Source: Sphingopyxis panaciterrulae
GTDB taxonomy: Bacteria; Pseudomonadota; Alphaproteobacteria; Sphingomonadales; Sphingomonadaceae
Direction of reading: 5' to 3'
Assembly (NCBI RefSeq): GCF_014199295.1
Contig: NZ_JACIJH010000010.1
Coordinates: 1 to 64,000 of the forward strand
DNA length: 64,000 bases
Below are positions 44,178-54,655 of this stretch, in pieces (positions within the stretch are counted from its first letter, which is position 1; every line of letters starts with the position of its first letter). The position numbers and the translations under genes were made by a program. The notes beneath the pieces were generated by a model that saw only the letters and a program-made list of their open reading frames with translations, was not told the DNA's origin and did not search any database.

Positions 44178-45875
44178 TTATTCGGCGGCCGCAGCGGCGG
44201 GCTGATCGGTCGTCCAGGTGCCGGGGCTGCGCGGATCGGCGGCGCCGCGCCAGCCGGTCGCGATGCGCTCGACCGCATTGACCTTCGACCCGAAATCCTC
44301 GGCCCGGAAGGGGTTGCCGAACACCGCCGATTCCTGCGCCAGCTTCCGGCCCATCGCGTCATTCTCGATGATCGCGCCGGCATCGTCGAAGAAGAGATTG
44401 GGAAGCGCGATCGCCTCCTTCGCCGACAGCCCCCAGTCGAGCACGCCGACCAGCGTCTTCGCGACGTGCATGATGATGCGCTTGCCGCCCGCCGAGCCGA
44501 GCGCGAGGATCACCTTGCCGTCGGGGCCATAGACGATCGTCGGCGACATCGAGGACAGTGGACGCTTGTTCGCCTCGACCCGGTTGGCGACGGGCTTGCC
44601 GTCCCGCTCGGGAACGAAGGTGAAATCGGTCAGCTCGTTGTTGAGGACATAGCCGTTGGCGACGAGCTGGCTGCCGAAGATCGATTCGACGGTCGAGGTC
44701 ATCGACGCGACATTGCCGTCGCGGTCGACCGCGACGAAATGGGTCGTGCCATGTTCGGCGACCGGCCCCGAGGCGGTGCGCGGTTCGGCGCCCGGGGGCG
44801 AGCCCGCGGGATAATCGCTGCGCACGGTGAAGGGCGAGATCAGCATCCGCCGGCTTGCCAGATATTGCTTGTCGAGCAGGCCCTTCACCGGCACGTCGAC
44901 GAAATCGCTGTCGCCGAGATATTGGGCGCGGTCCGCATAAGCGAGTTGCATCGCCTCGGCCAGCAAGTGCCAGCCCATCACATTGTCCTTGCCCATCGCC
45001 TTCATGTCATAGGCTTCGAGCATGCCGAGGATGCCGAACACGGTCGTCGCGCCTGACGAGGGCGGCGCCATGCCGCAGACCTTGTAGACGCGGTAGGTCG
45101 TGCAGACCGCCGGCCGCTCCTTCGCCTGATAGGCCGCAAGGTCGGCGAGCGTCATTTTCGATCGGTTGCGCGGCGCCTGCGTCACCGCCTTGACGATCGC
45201 CTGCGCGTTGGCGCCGGTGTAGAAAGCGTCGGCCCCGCGCGCCGCGAGGTCGCGCAGCAGCTTCGCATAGGCGGGGTTCCTGATGATCGTCCCGACCGGC
45301 GCGGGCTTGCCATCGACATAGTAGATGGCGCGGATTTCCGGGAAATCCTTCCAGACGTCGGCATAGGCGGTCATGAAATTGACCAGCGCCGGGGTCGCCT
45401 CATACCCTTTTTCGGCCAGGTCGATCGCGGGCTGGAAGATATCGGCCCAGGGCAGCTTGCCCCAGCGCTCGTGGACGGCCTCCATCAGGCGGATATTGCC
45501 GGGAACGCCGACCGACAGGCCGCCCGGGACGACGTCCATGAAACCGCGCGGCTGGCCGTTCGCGTCGAGGAAGCGGTCGGGCGTCGCCGCGGCGGGCGCT
45601 GTTTCGCGGCCGTCGATCGTCGAGATCTTGCCGGTCTTCGCGTCGTGATAGACGAAGAAGCCACCGCCCCCGACGCCGCTCGACTGCGGCTCGACCAGCG
45701 TCAGAGCCAGCATCATCGCCATTTCGGCATCGGCCGCCGAGCCGCCCTTCATCAATATCTCGCGCCCGGCCTCGGTTGCGCGCGGATCGGCGGAAGAGGT
45801 GACGCCCTGCGCCGCGGCGAGCGACGGGAGGGCGATGACGAGCAGGCTGAAGACAGCAAAGAGTCGTTTGATCAT
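44178..45875 (-). CDS. ggt: Gamma-glutamyltransferase
   Basis: Periplasmic enzyme that cleaves glutathione and transfers gamma-glutamyl groups; it matures by self-cleavage into two subunits. 565 residues with signal peptide (1-22, ending AAAQG), large-subunit motif GGSAADAEMAMMLALTLVEP, and the autocatalytic Thr in EHGTTHFVAVDRDGNVAS. C-terminal GSAGGKRI is the oxyanion region. ATG at 45873-45875 gives a clean signal peptide. Confidence 0.95.
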   Translation of the reverse strand: MIKRLFAVFSLLVIALPSLAAAQGVTSSADPRATEAGREILMKGGSAADAEMAMMLALTLVEPQSSGVGGGGFFVYHDAKTGKISTIDGRETAPAAATPDRFLDANGQPRGFMDVVPGGLSVGVPGNIRLMEAVHERWGKLPWADIFQPAIDLAEKGYEATPALVNFMTAYADVWKDFPEIRAIYYVDGKPAPVGTIIRNPAYAKLLRDLAARGADAFYTGANAQAIVKAVTQAPRNRSKMTLADLAAYQAKERPAVCTTYRVYKVCGMAPPSSGATTVFGILGMLEAYDMKAMGKDNVMGWHLLAEAMQLAYADRAQYLGDSDFVDVPVKGLLDKQYLASRRMLISPFTVRSDYPAGSPPGAEPRTASGPVAEHGTTHFVAVDRDGNVASMTSTVESIFGSQLVANGYVLNNELTDFTFVPERDGKPVANRVEANKRPLSSMSPTIVYGPDGKVILALGSAGGKRIIMHVAKTLVGVLDWGLSAKEAIALPNLFFDDAGAIIENDAMGRKLAQESAVFGNPFRAEDFGSKVNAVERIATGWRGAADPRSPGTWTTDQPAAAAAE

Positions 45876-45936
45876 GCGCGCGACATTGGCGCGAGGGACC
45901 GGGCTGCGCAAGCCCGGCCGGGATAATCCCTCTCCC

Positions 45937-47004
45937 CTAGCCGGCCGTCCCCACCGCGTCCGATACTTTCGCGAAACCGTCGCGGGCGGCGAGGCGTTCG
46001 AGACCGCGGGCGATGCGGGCGGCGAGGCCGGGGCCTTCGTAGACCATCGCCGAATAGATCTGCACGAGGCTGGCGCCGGCGCGGATGCGGTCCCAGGCCT
46101 GTTCGGGGGTCGCGATGCCGCCGACCCCGATCAGCGGCACCTGCCCGCCGCTCGCGGCGCGGAAATCCCGAAGCCGTTGCAGCGCCAAGGCGGCGAGCGG
46201 CGCGCCCGAAAGGCCGCCCGCTTCGCTCGCGTGGCGCGAGGACAGCGCGGGGCGCTCGATCGTGGTGTTCGACACGATGATCGCCGCGAGTCCCCTGTCC
46301 ACCGCCACGGCCACGATGTCGTCGATGTCGGCGGACTCGAGATCGGGCGCGACCTTCAGGAACACCGGCTTCGCCGCCGTCCCCTGCTCCGCCGCGACGC
46401 CGTCGAGCAGCGCCTCGAGCGCGCCCTTGTCCTGTAGCGCGCGCAACCCGGGCGTGTTGGGCGAACTGATGTTGACGGTCAGATAATCCGCGAGCGGCGC
46501 CATCGTCGCGGCACCCTTCGCATAGTCTGCGATGCGGTCGGCGCTGTCCTTGTTCGCGCCGATGTTGATGCCGAGCGGCACCGGCAGGCCATGGCGGCGC
46601 AGGCAGGCGATGCGCCCGGCCGCCGCCGCCTGCCCGCCGTTGTTGAAGCCCATGCGGTTGACGACCGCGCGGTCCTCGACCAGCCGGAACAGGCGCGGGC
46701 GCGGATTGCCGGCCTGCGGCAGCGGGGTCAGCGTGCCGACCTCGACGAAACCGAAGCCGAAATGCGGCATCGCATGCGCGACACGCGCGTCCTTGTCGAA
46801 ACCGGGCGCGAGGCCCACCGGGTTGGGAAAGGCGAGGCCCGCCAGCCCGGTCGCCAGCGCCGGGCTGGTCAGGGCGCGGCGCGCACGCGGCAGCGGCTGG
46901 AGCGCGGCGAGGGTCAGGTCGTGCGCTGCCTCGCCATCGCTGGCGTGGACGAGCGGGCGGACGAGCGCATAGGCAGCGTCGGCGGCGGAGGCGAGGAGCG
47001 ACAT
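45937..47004 (-). CDS. pyrD: Dihydroorotate dehydrogenase (quinone), class 2
   Basis: Membrane-associated FMN enzyme oxidising dihydroorotate with quinone in pyrimidine synthesis. 355 residues with an N-terminal helix for membrane contact, FPNPVGLAPGFDKDA, NRMGFNNGG, the catalytic-Ser loop VNISSPNTPGLR that marks class 2, and IGVGGI near the phosphate site. ATG at 47002-47004 follows AAGGGATC; an open extension upstream was rejected. No pyr genes nearby. Confidence 0.96.
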   Translation of the reverse strand: MSLLASAADAAYALVRPLVHASDGEAAHDLTLAALQPLPRARRALTSPALATGLAGLAFPNPVGLAPGFDKDARVAHAMPHFGFGFVEVGTLTPLPQAGNPRPRLFRLVEDRAVVNRMGFNNGGQAAAAGRIACLRRHGLPVPLGINIGANKDSADRIADYAKGAATMAPLADYLTVNISSPNTPGLRALQDKGALEALLDGVAAEQGTAAKPVFLKVAPDLESADIDDIVAVAVDRGLAAIIVSNTTIERPALSSRHASEAGGLSGAPLAALALQRLRDFRAASGGQVPLIGVGGIATPEQAWDRIRAGASLVQIYSAMVYEGPGLAARIARGLERLAARDGFAKVSDAVGTAG

Positions 47005-47184
47005 GGCCGATCCCTTGCGATGCAATGCGCCCGATGACAAGCGGATTGCCCCCGGCGCGCGATGGCAACCCGAAATTCCTTGGGTGAGCGCCGGACGGCC
47101 GATTGCCGCTTGGCGCCGTCACAAACCAAAATTATAAGAGGTTCCAACAGGCGGCAACAAAGCTGCCGGGGGTTGCGTCGCATC

Positions 47185-48075
47185 ATGTCGAATCCATCAC
47201 CACCGCGCGAGGGGGGCGCCGAGGGCGACACACCGTTCGCGCTGCAATATTTTCCGCCCGAAGCGGACCTCGCCGACCTTGTCTCCACCTTTTACTTCGT
47301 GCGTATCGACCGGCCGCCGTTCGACGAATATGAGCGCGCCGACCGGCCGCAATTCCGACTGATGACCCACCCGAACGGCGAATATGTCTTTCCCGACGGC
47401 CATCGCTTCGCCGCAACCCGCGCAACGATCGTCGGCCCGACCAGCGGCAGCGTGCGCGCAATCTGCCGCGGAGCGACGCGCGTCTTCGGCTTCGGGATGT
47501 TGCCTGCGGGCTGGGCGACGCTGATGGGCGAGGACGCCGACAAGCTGACCGACCGGGCGCTCGACGCGGTGCAATTGTTCGGAAGCTGGATGGACGAGGT
47601 GGTCGCGACGCTGGAGGGGGCCGCCGACGATGCCGAGCGGCTGGTCGCCGCCAATAATTTCGTGCGCGAGATCATGAAGCGCAACGAGCCGGCACCGCTG
47701 TGGTTCATCCGCATCGCCGACCGCTGGCTGACCGAATCCCCCTCGCCGCAGGTCGCCGACCTGGTCGCGGCGACGGGCATGTCGATCCGCTCGGTCGAGC
47801 GGATGACCAAGCATTATTACGGCCTGTCGCCGCGCATGCTGGCGCGCAAATATCGCGCGGTGCGGGCCGCCGCCGCGATCGCGCGCGGCGAGACGATCGA
47901 CACCGACGCGCTCGGCGACGCCTTCTACGACCAGTCGCATCTGATTCGCGAGATCAAGCGCTTCGCCGGCGCGACGCCGGGCCAATTGCGCACGCCCTCG
48001 CCCTACACCGCTGCGACGACGCAGGGCCGCAAGCAACTCGCCGGCAAGGTCAGCCCGCTGGTTTCGGAGACCTGA
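47185..48075 (+). CDS. AraC-family transcriptional regulator
   Basis: 296-residue regulator. N-terminal effector or oligomer domain (about 20-160, with YFPPEADLADLVSTFYFVRID) and C-terminal double helix-turn-helix (about 195-285: QVADLVAATGMSIRSVERMTKHYYGLSPRMLARKYR and ALGDAFYDQSHLIREIKRFAGATPGQLR). The ATG at 47185 is preferred over upstream in-frame starts that encode low-quality sequence. Target genes are unknown; pyrD is divergent. Confidence 0.88.
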   Translation: MSNPSPPREGGAEGDTPFALQYFPPEADLADLVSTFYFVRIDRPPFDEYERADRPQFRLMTHPNGEYVFPDGHRFAATRATIVGPTSGSVRAICRGATRVFGFGMLPAGWATLMGEDADKLTDRALDAVQLFGSWMDEVVATLEGAADDAERLVAANNFVREIMKRNEPAPLWFIRIADRWLTESPSPQVADLVAATGMSIRSVERMTKHYYGLSPRMLARKYRAVRAAAAIARGETIDTDALGDAFYDQSHLIREIKRFAGATPGQLRTPSPYTAATTQGRKQLAGKVSPLVSET

Positions 48076-48105
48076 GGGGAGGGCCGCACACGCCCCTCCC
48101 TTCGC

Positions 48106-48127
48106 CATTCCCGTGAAAGCGGGAATG
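48106..48127. repeat. Single palindrome of the CATTCCCG family
   Basis: CATTCCCGTGAAAGCGGGAATG hairpin 30 bp after the AraC gene stop; one arm pair of the family at 9816-9889. It may contribute to transcription ending. Confidence 0.7.
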
Positions 48128-48279
48128 ACGAAGAAGGGATGGATTCCCGGATGTGCGATGCGCCAGCGAAATCACCCGAATTGCTTTCTGTCGCAAGGTG
48201 ATAGCGTTAACCATGAAAAATTGCGCCGCGGGTCGATTTGGCGTTTTCGTCCAATCGCGACTCGCGGCGTACGCCTATC

Positions 48280-48377
48280 GGATGTCCCGCGACCCAGAAG
48301 AGCTCTTTCCTCTCTCGAGGACCGAGATCTTCATCTCGGCACCCGTTCGGCTCAGGCCGGATGGGTGTCTTTTTTTG
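48280..48377 (+). ncRNA. Candidate small RNA upstream of the suf operon
   Basis: The 403-bp gap 48076-48478 has no convincing gene but contains two perfect or near-perfect stem-loops in series: CCGAGAT-CTTC-ATCTCGG at 48322-48339 and a 12-bp terminator stem at 48340-48367 followed by a T-run. Upstream is a pyrimidine-rich TCTTTCCTCTCTC stretch, which resembles the anti-ribosome-binding-site loops of alphaproteobacterial small RNAs. The 5' end is not defined. Alternatively this is the 3' untranslated end of the AraC gene. Confidence 0.4.
48340..48377 (+). terminator. Strong Rho-independent terminator
   Basis: Stem CACCCGTTCGGC (48340-48351) pairs with GCCGGATGGGTG (48356-48367) around a 4-nt loop, 12 bp including two G-U pairs, followed by TCTTTTTTT. 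It lies about 100 bp upstream of rrf2 and separates it from the AraC gene, so the suf operon must have its own promoter after this point. Confidence 0.85.
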
Positions 48378-48478
48378 CGCCGACCGCAGCACCGCTTGAA
48401 CCGACGCGGGCTTTCCCCTACATAATCGGAAGAATTTACTCCAATTAAGAATCGTTCGCGATTTCGCGGGAAAGACGC

Positions 48479-48984
48479 ATGCGCCTGTCCAACCTTGCCG
48501 ACTATGCCGTGGTGCTGATGAGCGCCGCCGCGCGCCAGTGCGGGTCGGTGCCGCTGCACGCCGCGCTGCTGGCCGAACAGACGGGGATTCCGGCGCCGAC
48601 CGCGCAAAAGCTGGTCAGCCTGCTCGCACGCGCCGGGCTGCTCGTGTCGTCGCGCGGCAGCGGCGGCGGGGTGCGGCTCGCACGGCCCGCGGCGGCGATC
48701 AACGTCGCCGAGATCATCGAGGCGGTCGAAGGCCCGATCGCGCTGACCGCCTGCTGCGACGAGGGACGCCACGATTGCGGCTTCGAGGGAAGCTGCCAGA
48801 TCCAGCCGCATCTGGGCGTTGTCAACGGCGCGGTGCGCGCGGCGCTGGCGGGAATCAGCCTGGCGAGCCTCGTTAAGCCCCTCCCGCTTGCGGGAGGGGT
48901 TTGGGGAGGGCCTGTAGCGGCCACCAACCCAACGAACATTCCCTCCCCCAACCCCTCCCGCAAGCGGGAGGGGAGGATAGAAGC

Positions 48985-48988
<4 letters not shown>
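48479..48988 (+). CDS. Rrf2-family Fe-S regulator of the SUF operon, with repeat-encoded C-terminal tail
   Basis: IscR/SufR-like regulator of 169 residues. N-terminal winged helix (1-80: [37 protein letters not shown]) and the cluster-binding cysteines Cys92/93, Cys100 and Cys106 ([16 protein letters not shown]). It should sense Fe-S status and control the downstream suf genes. Typical homologues end near residue 135; here residues 134-165 are encoded by a 96-bp palindrome, and the stop overlaps the sufB ATG. The tail is rich in Pro, Gly and Ala and probably unstructured. Confidence 0.93.
48878..48973. repeat. 96-bp palindromic element, copy 1 (end of rrf2)
   Basis: 33-bp arms at 48878-48910 and 48941-48973 with one mismatch, around a 30-bp spacer beginning CCTGT. 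The element starts exactly at a codon boundary of rrf2 and is read as 32 codons. Its right end (GGGAGGGG plus AGG) lies 11 bp before the sufB ATG and supplies the purine-rich ribosome site. Copy 2 is at 52394-52489 with the same arm and spacer lengths. Confidence 0.95.
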
Positions 48989-50468
<1,480 letters not shown>

Positions 50469-50472
<4 letters not shown>

Positions 50473-50683
50473 GCAAGATATTCATCGATACGGAAGATGG
50501 CACGGCTTCAGGGCATTACGATTTTGCGTCGATCCCTCGCACCGGAGACGTAGTTTTCATTCAGACAGAAGATGGCGAGATCAAGCTTCGAGTGAAATTG
50601 GTCGAGCACTACGTAGTCGGAAAGGGCGACGCGATGCACCCGGTTTCCCCGATAACGTTGCAATGTGAACGAGTTGAATATTA

Positions 50684-50684
<1 letters not shown>
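50469..50684 (+). CDS. Unknown 71-residue protein between sufB and sufC
   Basis: No recognised family. 71 residues, acidic then mixed, beginning [29 protein letters not shown], likely a small all-beta protein; no signal or membrane segment. GTG start at 50469 overlaps the sufB stop by 4 bp, and its stop shares one base with the sufC ATG, so it is fully integrated in the operon. Base composition is visibly more AT-rich than its neighbours, especially at 50640-50690. suf operons normally have sufC directly after sufB, so this looks acquired. Codon-level conservation elsewhere would decide whether it is functional. Confidence 0.65.
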
Positions 50685-51520
<836 letters not shown>

Positions 51521-51547
51521 CCATATACGCGCACCCTTGCTTCCATC

Positions 51548-51621
51548 GTCATGCCGAACCTGATCCGGCATCCCGCTTTTCCGAGGTTGGAAGCGGGACC
51601 CCGGATCAAGTCCGGGGTGAC
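51548..51621. repeat. Palindromic repeat between sufC and sufD
   Basis: Imperfect 32-bp arms at 51548-51579 and 51590-51621 around CCTGATCCGGCATCCCGC / GCGGGACCCCGGATCAAG. It fills the 121-bp sufC-sufD gap, the only sizeable gap between suf structural genes before sufA, and ends 20 bp before the sufD ATG. Confidence 0.85.
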
Positions 51622-51641
51622 GAAATATGGGAGGTGACGGC

Positions 51642-52373
51642 ATGACGGCGGCATCGCTCCCCACCCACCGCGACGAAGCGTGGCGCTATAGCGATATCGA
51701 CGCGGTCGCCGCCGCGTGGCCCTTGCCCGCGCCCGAGAGCATCATGGTGCCCGCAGGCGGCGAGCTGCGCCGGGCGATCGTGCAGGATGAAGGCGCGATT
51801 CGGCAAATAGAGCTCACCCTTGGCAAGGGTGCGGTTGCCAAGCTGCATGTGCTCAACATCGGCGGCGCCTATGGGCGGATCGAGCTCAACGTCACCCTCC
51901 ACGAAGGCGCCGATTTCGCGCTCGGCGCGGCGCAGATCGGCGGGGGCGAGCAGGTGCTCGAAATCATCACCACCGTAACCCATGCCGAGCCCGGCGCGAC
52001 CTCGCGGCAGAGGGTGCGCTCGGTTCTCGGCGGCACCGCCACCGGCACTTACTTGGGCAAGGTCGCGGTCGCGCGCGGGGCGCAGCAGACCGACAGCGAG
52101 CAGGACGTGAAGGCGATGCTGCTCGACCGCAGCGCGACCGCCAACGCCAAGCCCGAACTCGAAATCTTCGCCGACGACGTCAAATGCGCGCACGGCTGCG
52201 CGATCGGCGAACTCGATGCCGAAGCGCTTTTCTATCTCCAGTCGCGCGGGATGCCGCCCGCCGAGGCGAAGAAGATCCTGTTGCAGGCCTTCGTCGCGGG
52301 GGTGTTCGACGGAGCCGAGGATGAAGCGCGGTTGCAGGAACTGGCGCTGGCGAAGCTGGGAGAGCTGGTGTGA
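51642..52373 (+). CDS. sufD: Fe-S cluster assembly protein SufD
   Basis: Partner of SufB in the scaffold complex. 243 residues, at the short end for SufD (alphaproteobacterial forms are often 240-440), with HRDEAWRYSDIDAVAAAWP at the start and the C-terminal block DDVKCAHGCAIGELDAEALFYLQSRGMPPAEAKKIL. ATG at 51642 follows GGGAGG; an ATG 15 bp upstream is less well placed. Stop overlaps the GTG of sufS. Confidence 0.94.
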   Translation: MTAASLPTHRDEAWRYSDIDAVAAAWPLPAPESIMVPAGGELRRAIVQDEGAIRQIELTLGKGAVAKLHVLNIGGAYGRIELNVTLHEGADFALGAAQIGGGEQVLEIITTVTHAEPGATSRQRVRSVLGGTATGTYLGKVAVARGAQQTDSEQDVKAMLLDRSATANAKPELEIFADDVKCAHGCAIGELDAEALFYLQSRGMPPAEAKKILLQAFVAGVFDGAEDEARLQELALAKLGELV

Positions 52374-53638
52374 CGGATGCCGACATCTCATCTCCCCTCC
52401 CGCTTGCGGGAGGGGTCGGGGGAGGGCCTGTTTCATCAGCGCCTGGCCTCGACATGCCCTCCCCTAACCCCTCCCGCAAGCGGGAGGGGGACATAAGGGC
52501 CGATTTCCCCGGCCTGACTCCCGGCTGGCATTATCTCGACAGCGCCGCGACAGCGCAGAAGCCGCAGGCGGTGATCGACGCGACCGTCGCCGCGATGGGG
52601 CGCGATTATGCGACGGTGCACCGCGGCGTCTATGCCCGCTCGGCCGACATGACGCTCGCCTATGAAGCGGCGCGGCGGCGGATCGCGGCGTTCATCGGCG
52701 CGGCCGAGGAGCAGGTGGTGTTCGTGCGCGGCGCGACCGAGGCGATCAACCTCGTCGCCTACAGCCACCCCCGCAAGGGCCGCGTGCTGCTCTCGACCCT
52801 CGAGCATCACAGCAATATCGTGCCGTGGCAGCTCGCGGGGTGGCAGGTCGACGTCTGCCCGCTGACCGCCGACGGACGCATCGACCTCGATGCGGCGGAA
52901 AAGATGCTGACCCCCGATCACACGATGGTCGCCTTCGCGCATGTCTCGAACGTGCTCGGCAGCCCGCTCGACGTCGCGCGCGCGGCGGAGCTCGCGCACC
53001 GCGTCGGCGCCGAGTTGCTGGTCGATGGCTGTCAGGCGGTGCCGCGGCTACCGGTCGACGTCGCGGCACTCGGCTGCGACTATTATGTCTTTTCGGGGCA
53101 CAAGCTCTATGGGCCGACCGGCATCGGCGTGTTGTGGAGCGACAAGCTCGACGCGCTGGCGCCGTGGCAGGGCGGCGGGTCGATGATCGACCGGGTGACG
53201 TTCGGGCGCACGACCTACGCCCCCGCCCCGACGCGCTTCGAGGCGGGGACGCCGGCGATCGTCGAGGCGCTGGGGCTGGCAGCGGCGGTCGATTATATCG
53301 ACGCCATCGGGGTCGAGGCGATCCACGTGCACGAATGCGCGCTGGTCGGCAGCCTTCGCGAGCAGCTCGCGCGGCGGAATAGCATCACCCTGTTCGGCCC
53401 GGACAACAGCGCCGGGATCGTCAGCTTCGCGATGGCGGGGGTGCATCCGCACGACATCGGCACGATTTTGGACGAGAGCGGGGTCGCGATCCGCGCCGGG
53501 CATCATTGCGCGCAGCCGCTGATGGCGCATCTGGGCGTGCCGGCGACCGCGCGCGCCAGCTTTGGACTCTATAGCAACGACGACGATGTGGCGGCGCTGA
53601 TCGACGGCCTGTCGCGCGTCGAAAGGATTTTCGGATGA
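52370..53638 (+). CDS. sufS: Cysteine desulfurase SufS with a repeat-encoded N-terminal insert
   Basis: PLP enzyme that takes sulfur from cysteine for cluster assembly. 422 residues. PLP lysine in FSGHKLYGPTG and catalytic Cys in RAGHHCAQPLM; YLDSAATAQKP and EHHSNIVPWQ are family blocks. The GTG start at 52370 overlaps the sufD stop. Residues 9-40 are exactly the 96-bp palindrome (copy 2), splitting the short leader TDADIS from the conserved RADFPGL. An ATG inside the element (52454) is an alternative start that would drop most of the insert. Stop overlaps sufT. Confidence 0.95.
   Translation: MTDADISSPLPLAGGVGGGPVSSAPGLDMPSPNPSRKREGDIRADFPGLTPGWHYLDSAATAQKPQAVIDATVAAMGRDYATVHRGVYARSADMTLAYEAARRRIAAFIGAAEEQVVFVRGATEAINLVAYSHPRKGRVLLSTLEHHSNIVPWQLAGWQVDVCPLTADGRIDLDAAEKMLTPDHTMVAFAHVSNVLGSPLDVARAAELAHRVGAELLVDGCQAVPRLPVDVAALGCDYYVFSGHKLYGPTGIGVLWSDKLDALAPWQGGGSMIDRVTFGRTTYAPAPTRFEAGTPAIVEALGLAAAVDYIDAIGVEAIHVHECALVGSLREQLARRNSITLFGPDNSAGIVSFAMAGVHPHDIGTILDESGVAIRAGHHCAQPLMAHLGVPATARASFGLYSNDDDVAALIDGLSRVERIFG
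52394..52489. repeat. 96-bp palindromic element, copy 2 (start of sufS)
   Basis: 33-bp arms at 52394-52426 and 52457-52489 with two mismatches, 30-bp spacer beginning CCTGT. It starts on a codon boundary of sufS and encodes 32 residues without a stop, in the same reading phase as copy 1 in rrf2: both peptides contain PLPLAGGV and [11 protein letters not shown]. Confidence 0.95.
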
Positions 53639-54117
53639 ACGAGGAACGCACGATCCGGGTCGAGGAAGTGGACAGCGTGGCGCCGCCGCCCAAGGCGCGC
53701 GTCGAGGACGCCGAGCTCGCGCCCGAAACAATGGGCGACAAGCTGGAGCGCAAGCGCGACTATCTGGAGGGCTTCCTGGCCGCCAAGCCCGCCGCGACCG
53801 ATCCGCACGGCGTCGGCGGCGACCTGTACGAAGCGGTCATCGACGCCCTCAAGGAAATCTATGACCCGGAAATCCCGGTGAATATCTATGATCTGGGCCT
53901 GATCTACAATGTCGAGATCGACGAGGGGCATGTGCTGATCACCATGACGCTGACGACGCCCCATTGTCCGGTCGCGGAATCGATGCCGGGCGAGGTCGAG
54001 CTGCGCGTCGGCGCGGTGCCGGGGGTCGGCGATGCCGAGGTCAATCTGGTGTGGGACCCGCCGTGGAGCCCCGCGAATATGAGCGACGAGGCCCGGCTGG
54101 AACTGGGGATGCTCTAG
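53635..54117 (+). CDS. sufT: SUF maturation protein SufT (DUF59 / MIP18 family)
   Basis: Fe-S carrier or maturation factor of 160 residues. The DUF59 domain covers about 60-155 with ALKEIYDPEIPVNIYDLGLIYNVEI and TTPHCPVAESMPGEV, whose cysteine is the conserved one. The N-terminal 55 residues are charged and probably unstructured. ATG at 53635 overlaps the sufS stop. sufT at this place is usual in alphaproteobacterial suf operons. Confidence 0.94.
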   Translation: MNEERTIRVEEVDSVAPPPKARVEDAELAPETMGDKLERKRDYLEGFLAAKPAATDPHGVGGDLYEAVIDALKEIYDPEIPVNIYDLGLIYNVEIDEGHVLITMTLTTPHCPVAESMPGEVELRVGAVPGVGDAEVNLVWDPPWSPANMSDEARLELGML

Positions 54118-54184
54118 CTTGCGGGCAGTTAGGGGTGGGCGCAGGCCCGCATCATCCCTATATTGTGACCGAACCCACCCCCGT

Positions 54185-54206
54185 CCCCTCCCGCCAGCGG
54201 GAGGGG
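54185..54206. repeat. Hairpin of the C-rich palindrome family supplying the sufA ribosome site
   Basis: CCCCTCCCGCCAGCGGGAGGGG, a single stem related to the 96-bp element arms, ending 4 bp before the sufA ATG. Its right arm GGGAGGGGGGAG is the only Shine-Dalgarno-like sequence for sufA, so initiation may depend on opening this hairpin. Confidence 0.75.
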
Positions 54207-54210
54207 GGAG

Positions 54211-54573
54211 ATGACGATGACCGACACCAAGACCCGCACCCGCCCCGCCGCGGTGATCCTGACTCCCAACGCCGAGGCGCGCGTCGCGGCGCTGATGGCT
54301 TCGGCGCCCGAAGGCGCGGTCGGGGTCAAGCTGTCGACCCCGCGCCGCGGCTGTTCGGGGCTCGCCTATTCGGTCGACTATGTGACCGAAGAGGAGAAGT
54401 TCGACGAGAAGATCGAGACCCCCGGCGGCATCTTCTATATCGACGGCGCCTCGGTCCTCTATCTGATCGGCAGCGTGATGGACTGGGTCGAGGATGATTT
54501 CGCCGCCGGCTTCGTGTTCCAGAACCCCAACGCCAAGGGAAGCTGCGGCTGCGGCGAGAGCTTTACCGTCTAG
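54211..54573 (+). CDS. sufA: Iron-sulfur assembly A-type carrier SufA/IscA
   Basis: A-type carrier that passes clusters to target proteins. 120 residues with the three conserved cysteines: Cys48 (RRGCSGLAY) and Cys112/Cys114 (GSCGCGES). ATG at 54211, with a second in-frame ATG 6 bp later; both follow the repeat-derived G-rich stretch. Last gene of the suf operon, 93 bp after sufT. Confidence 0.95.
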   Translation: MTMTDTKTRTRPAAVILTPNAEARVAALMASAPEGAVGVKLSTPRRGCSGLAYSVDYVTEEEKFDEKIETPGGIFYIDGASVLYLIGSVMDWVEDDFAAGFVFQNPNAKGSCGCGESFTV

Positions 54574-54593
54574 GACGACGCAACTTAAATCGA

Positions 54594-54623
54594 CATTGCC
54601 TCAATTCCGTTCGTGTCGAACGG
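54594..54623. repeat. Short palindromic half-element, inverted partner of 14238-14267
   Basis: CATTGCCTCAATT followed by CCGTTCGTGTCGAACGG. Lies 20 bp after the sufA stop, between sufA and the convergent extensin-like gene; the stem is a possible terminator without a T-run. Confidence 0.7.
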
Positions 54624-54655
54624 AGATAGACGGGGCGCATCAAACGCGCTCCACT

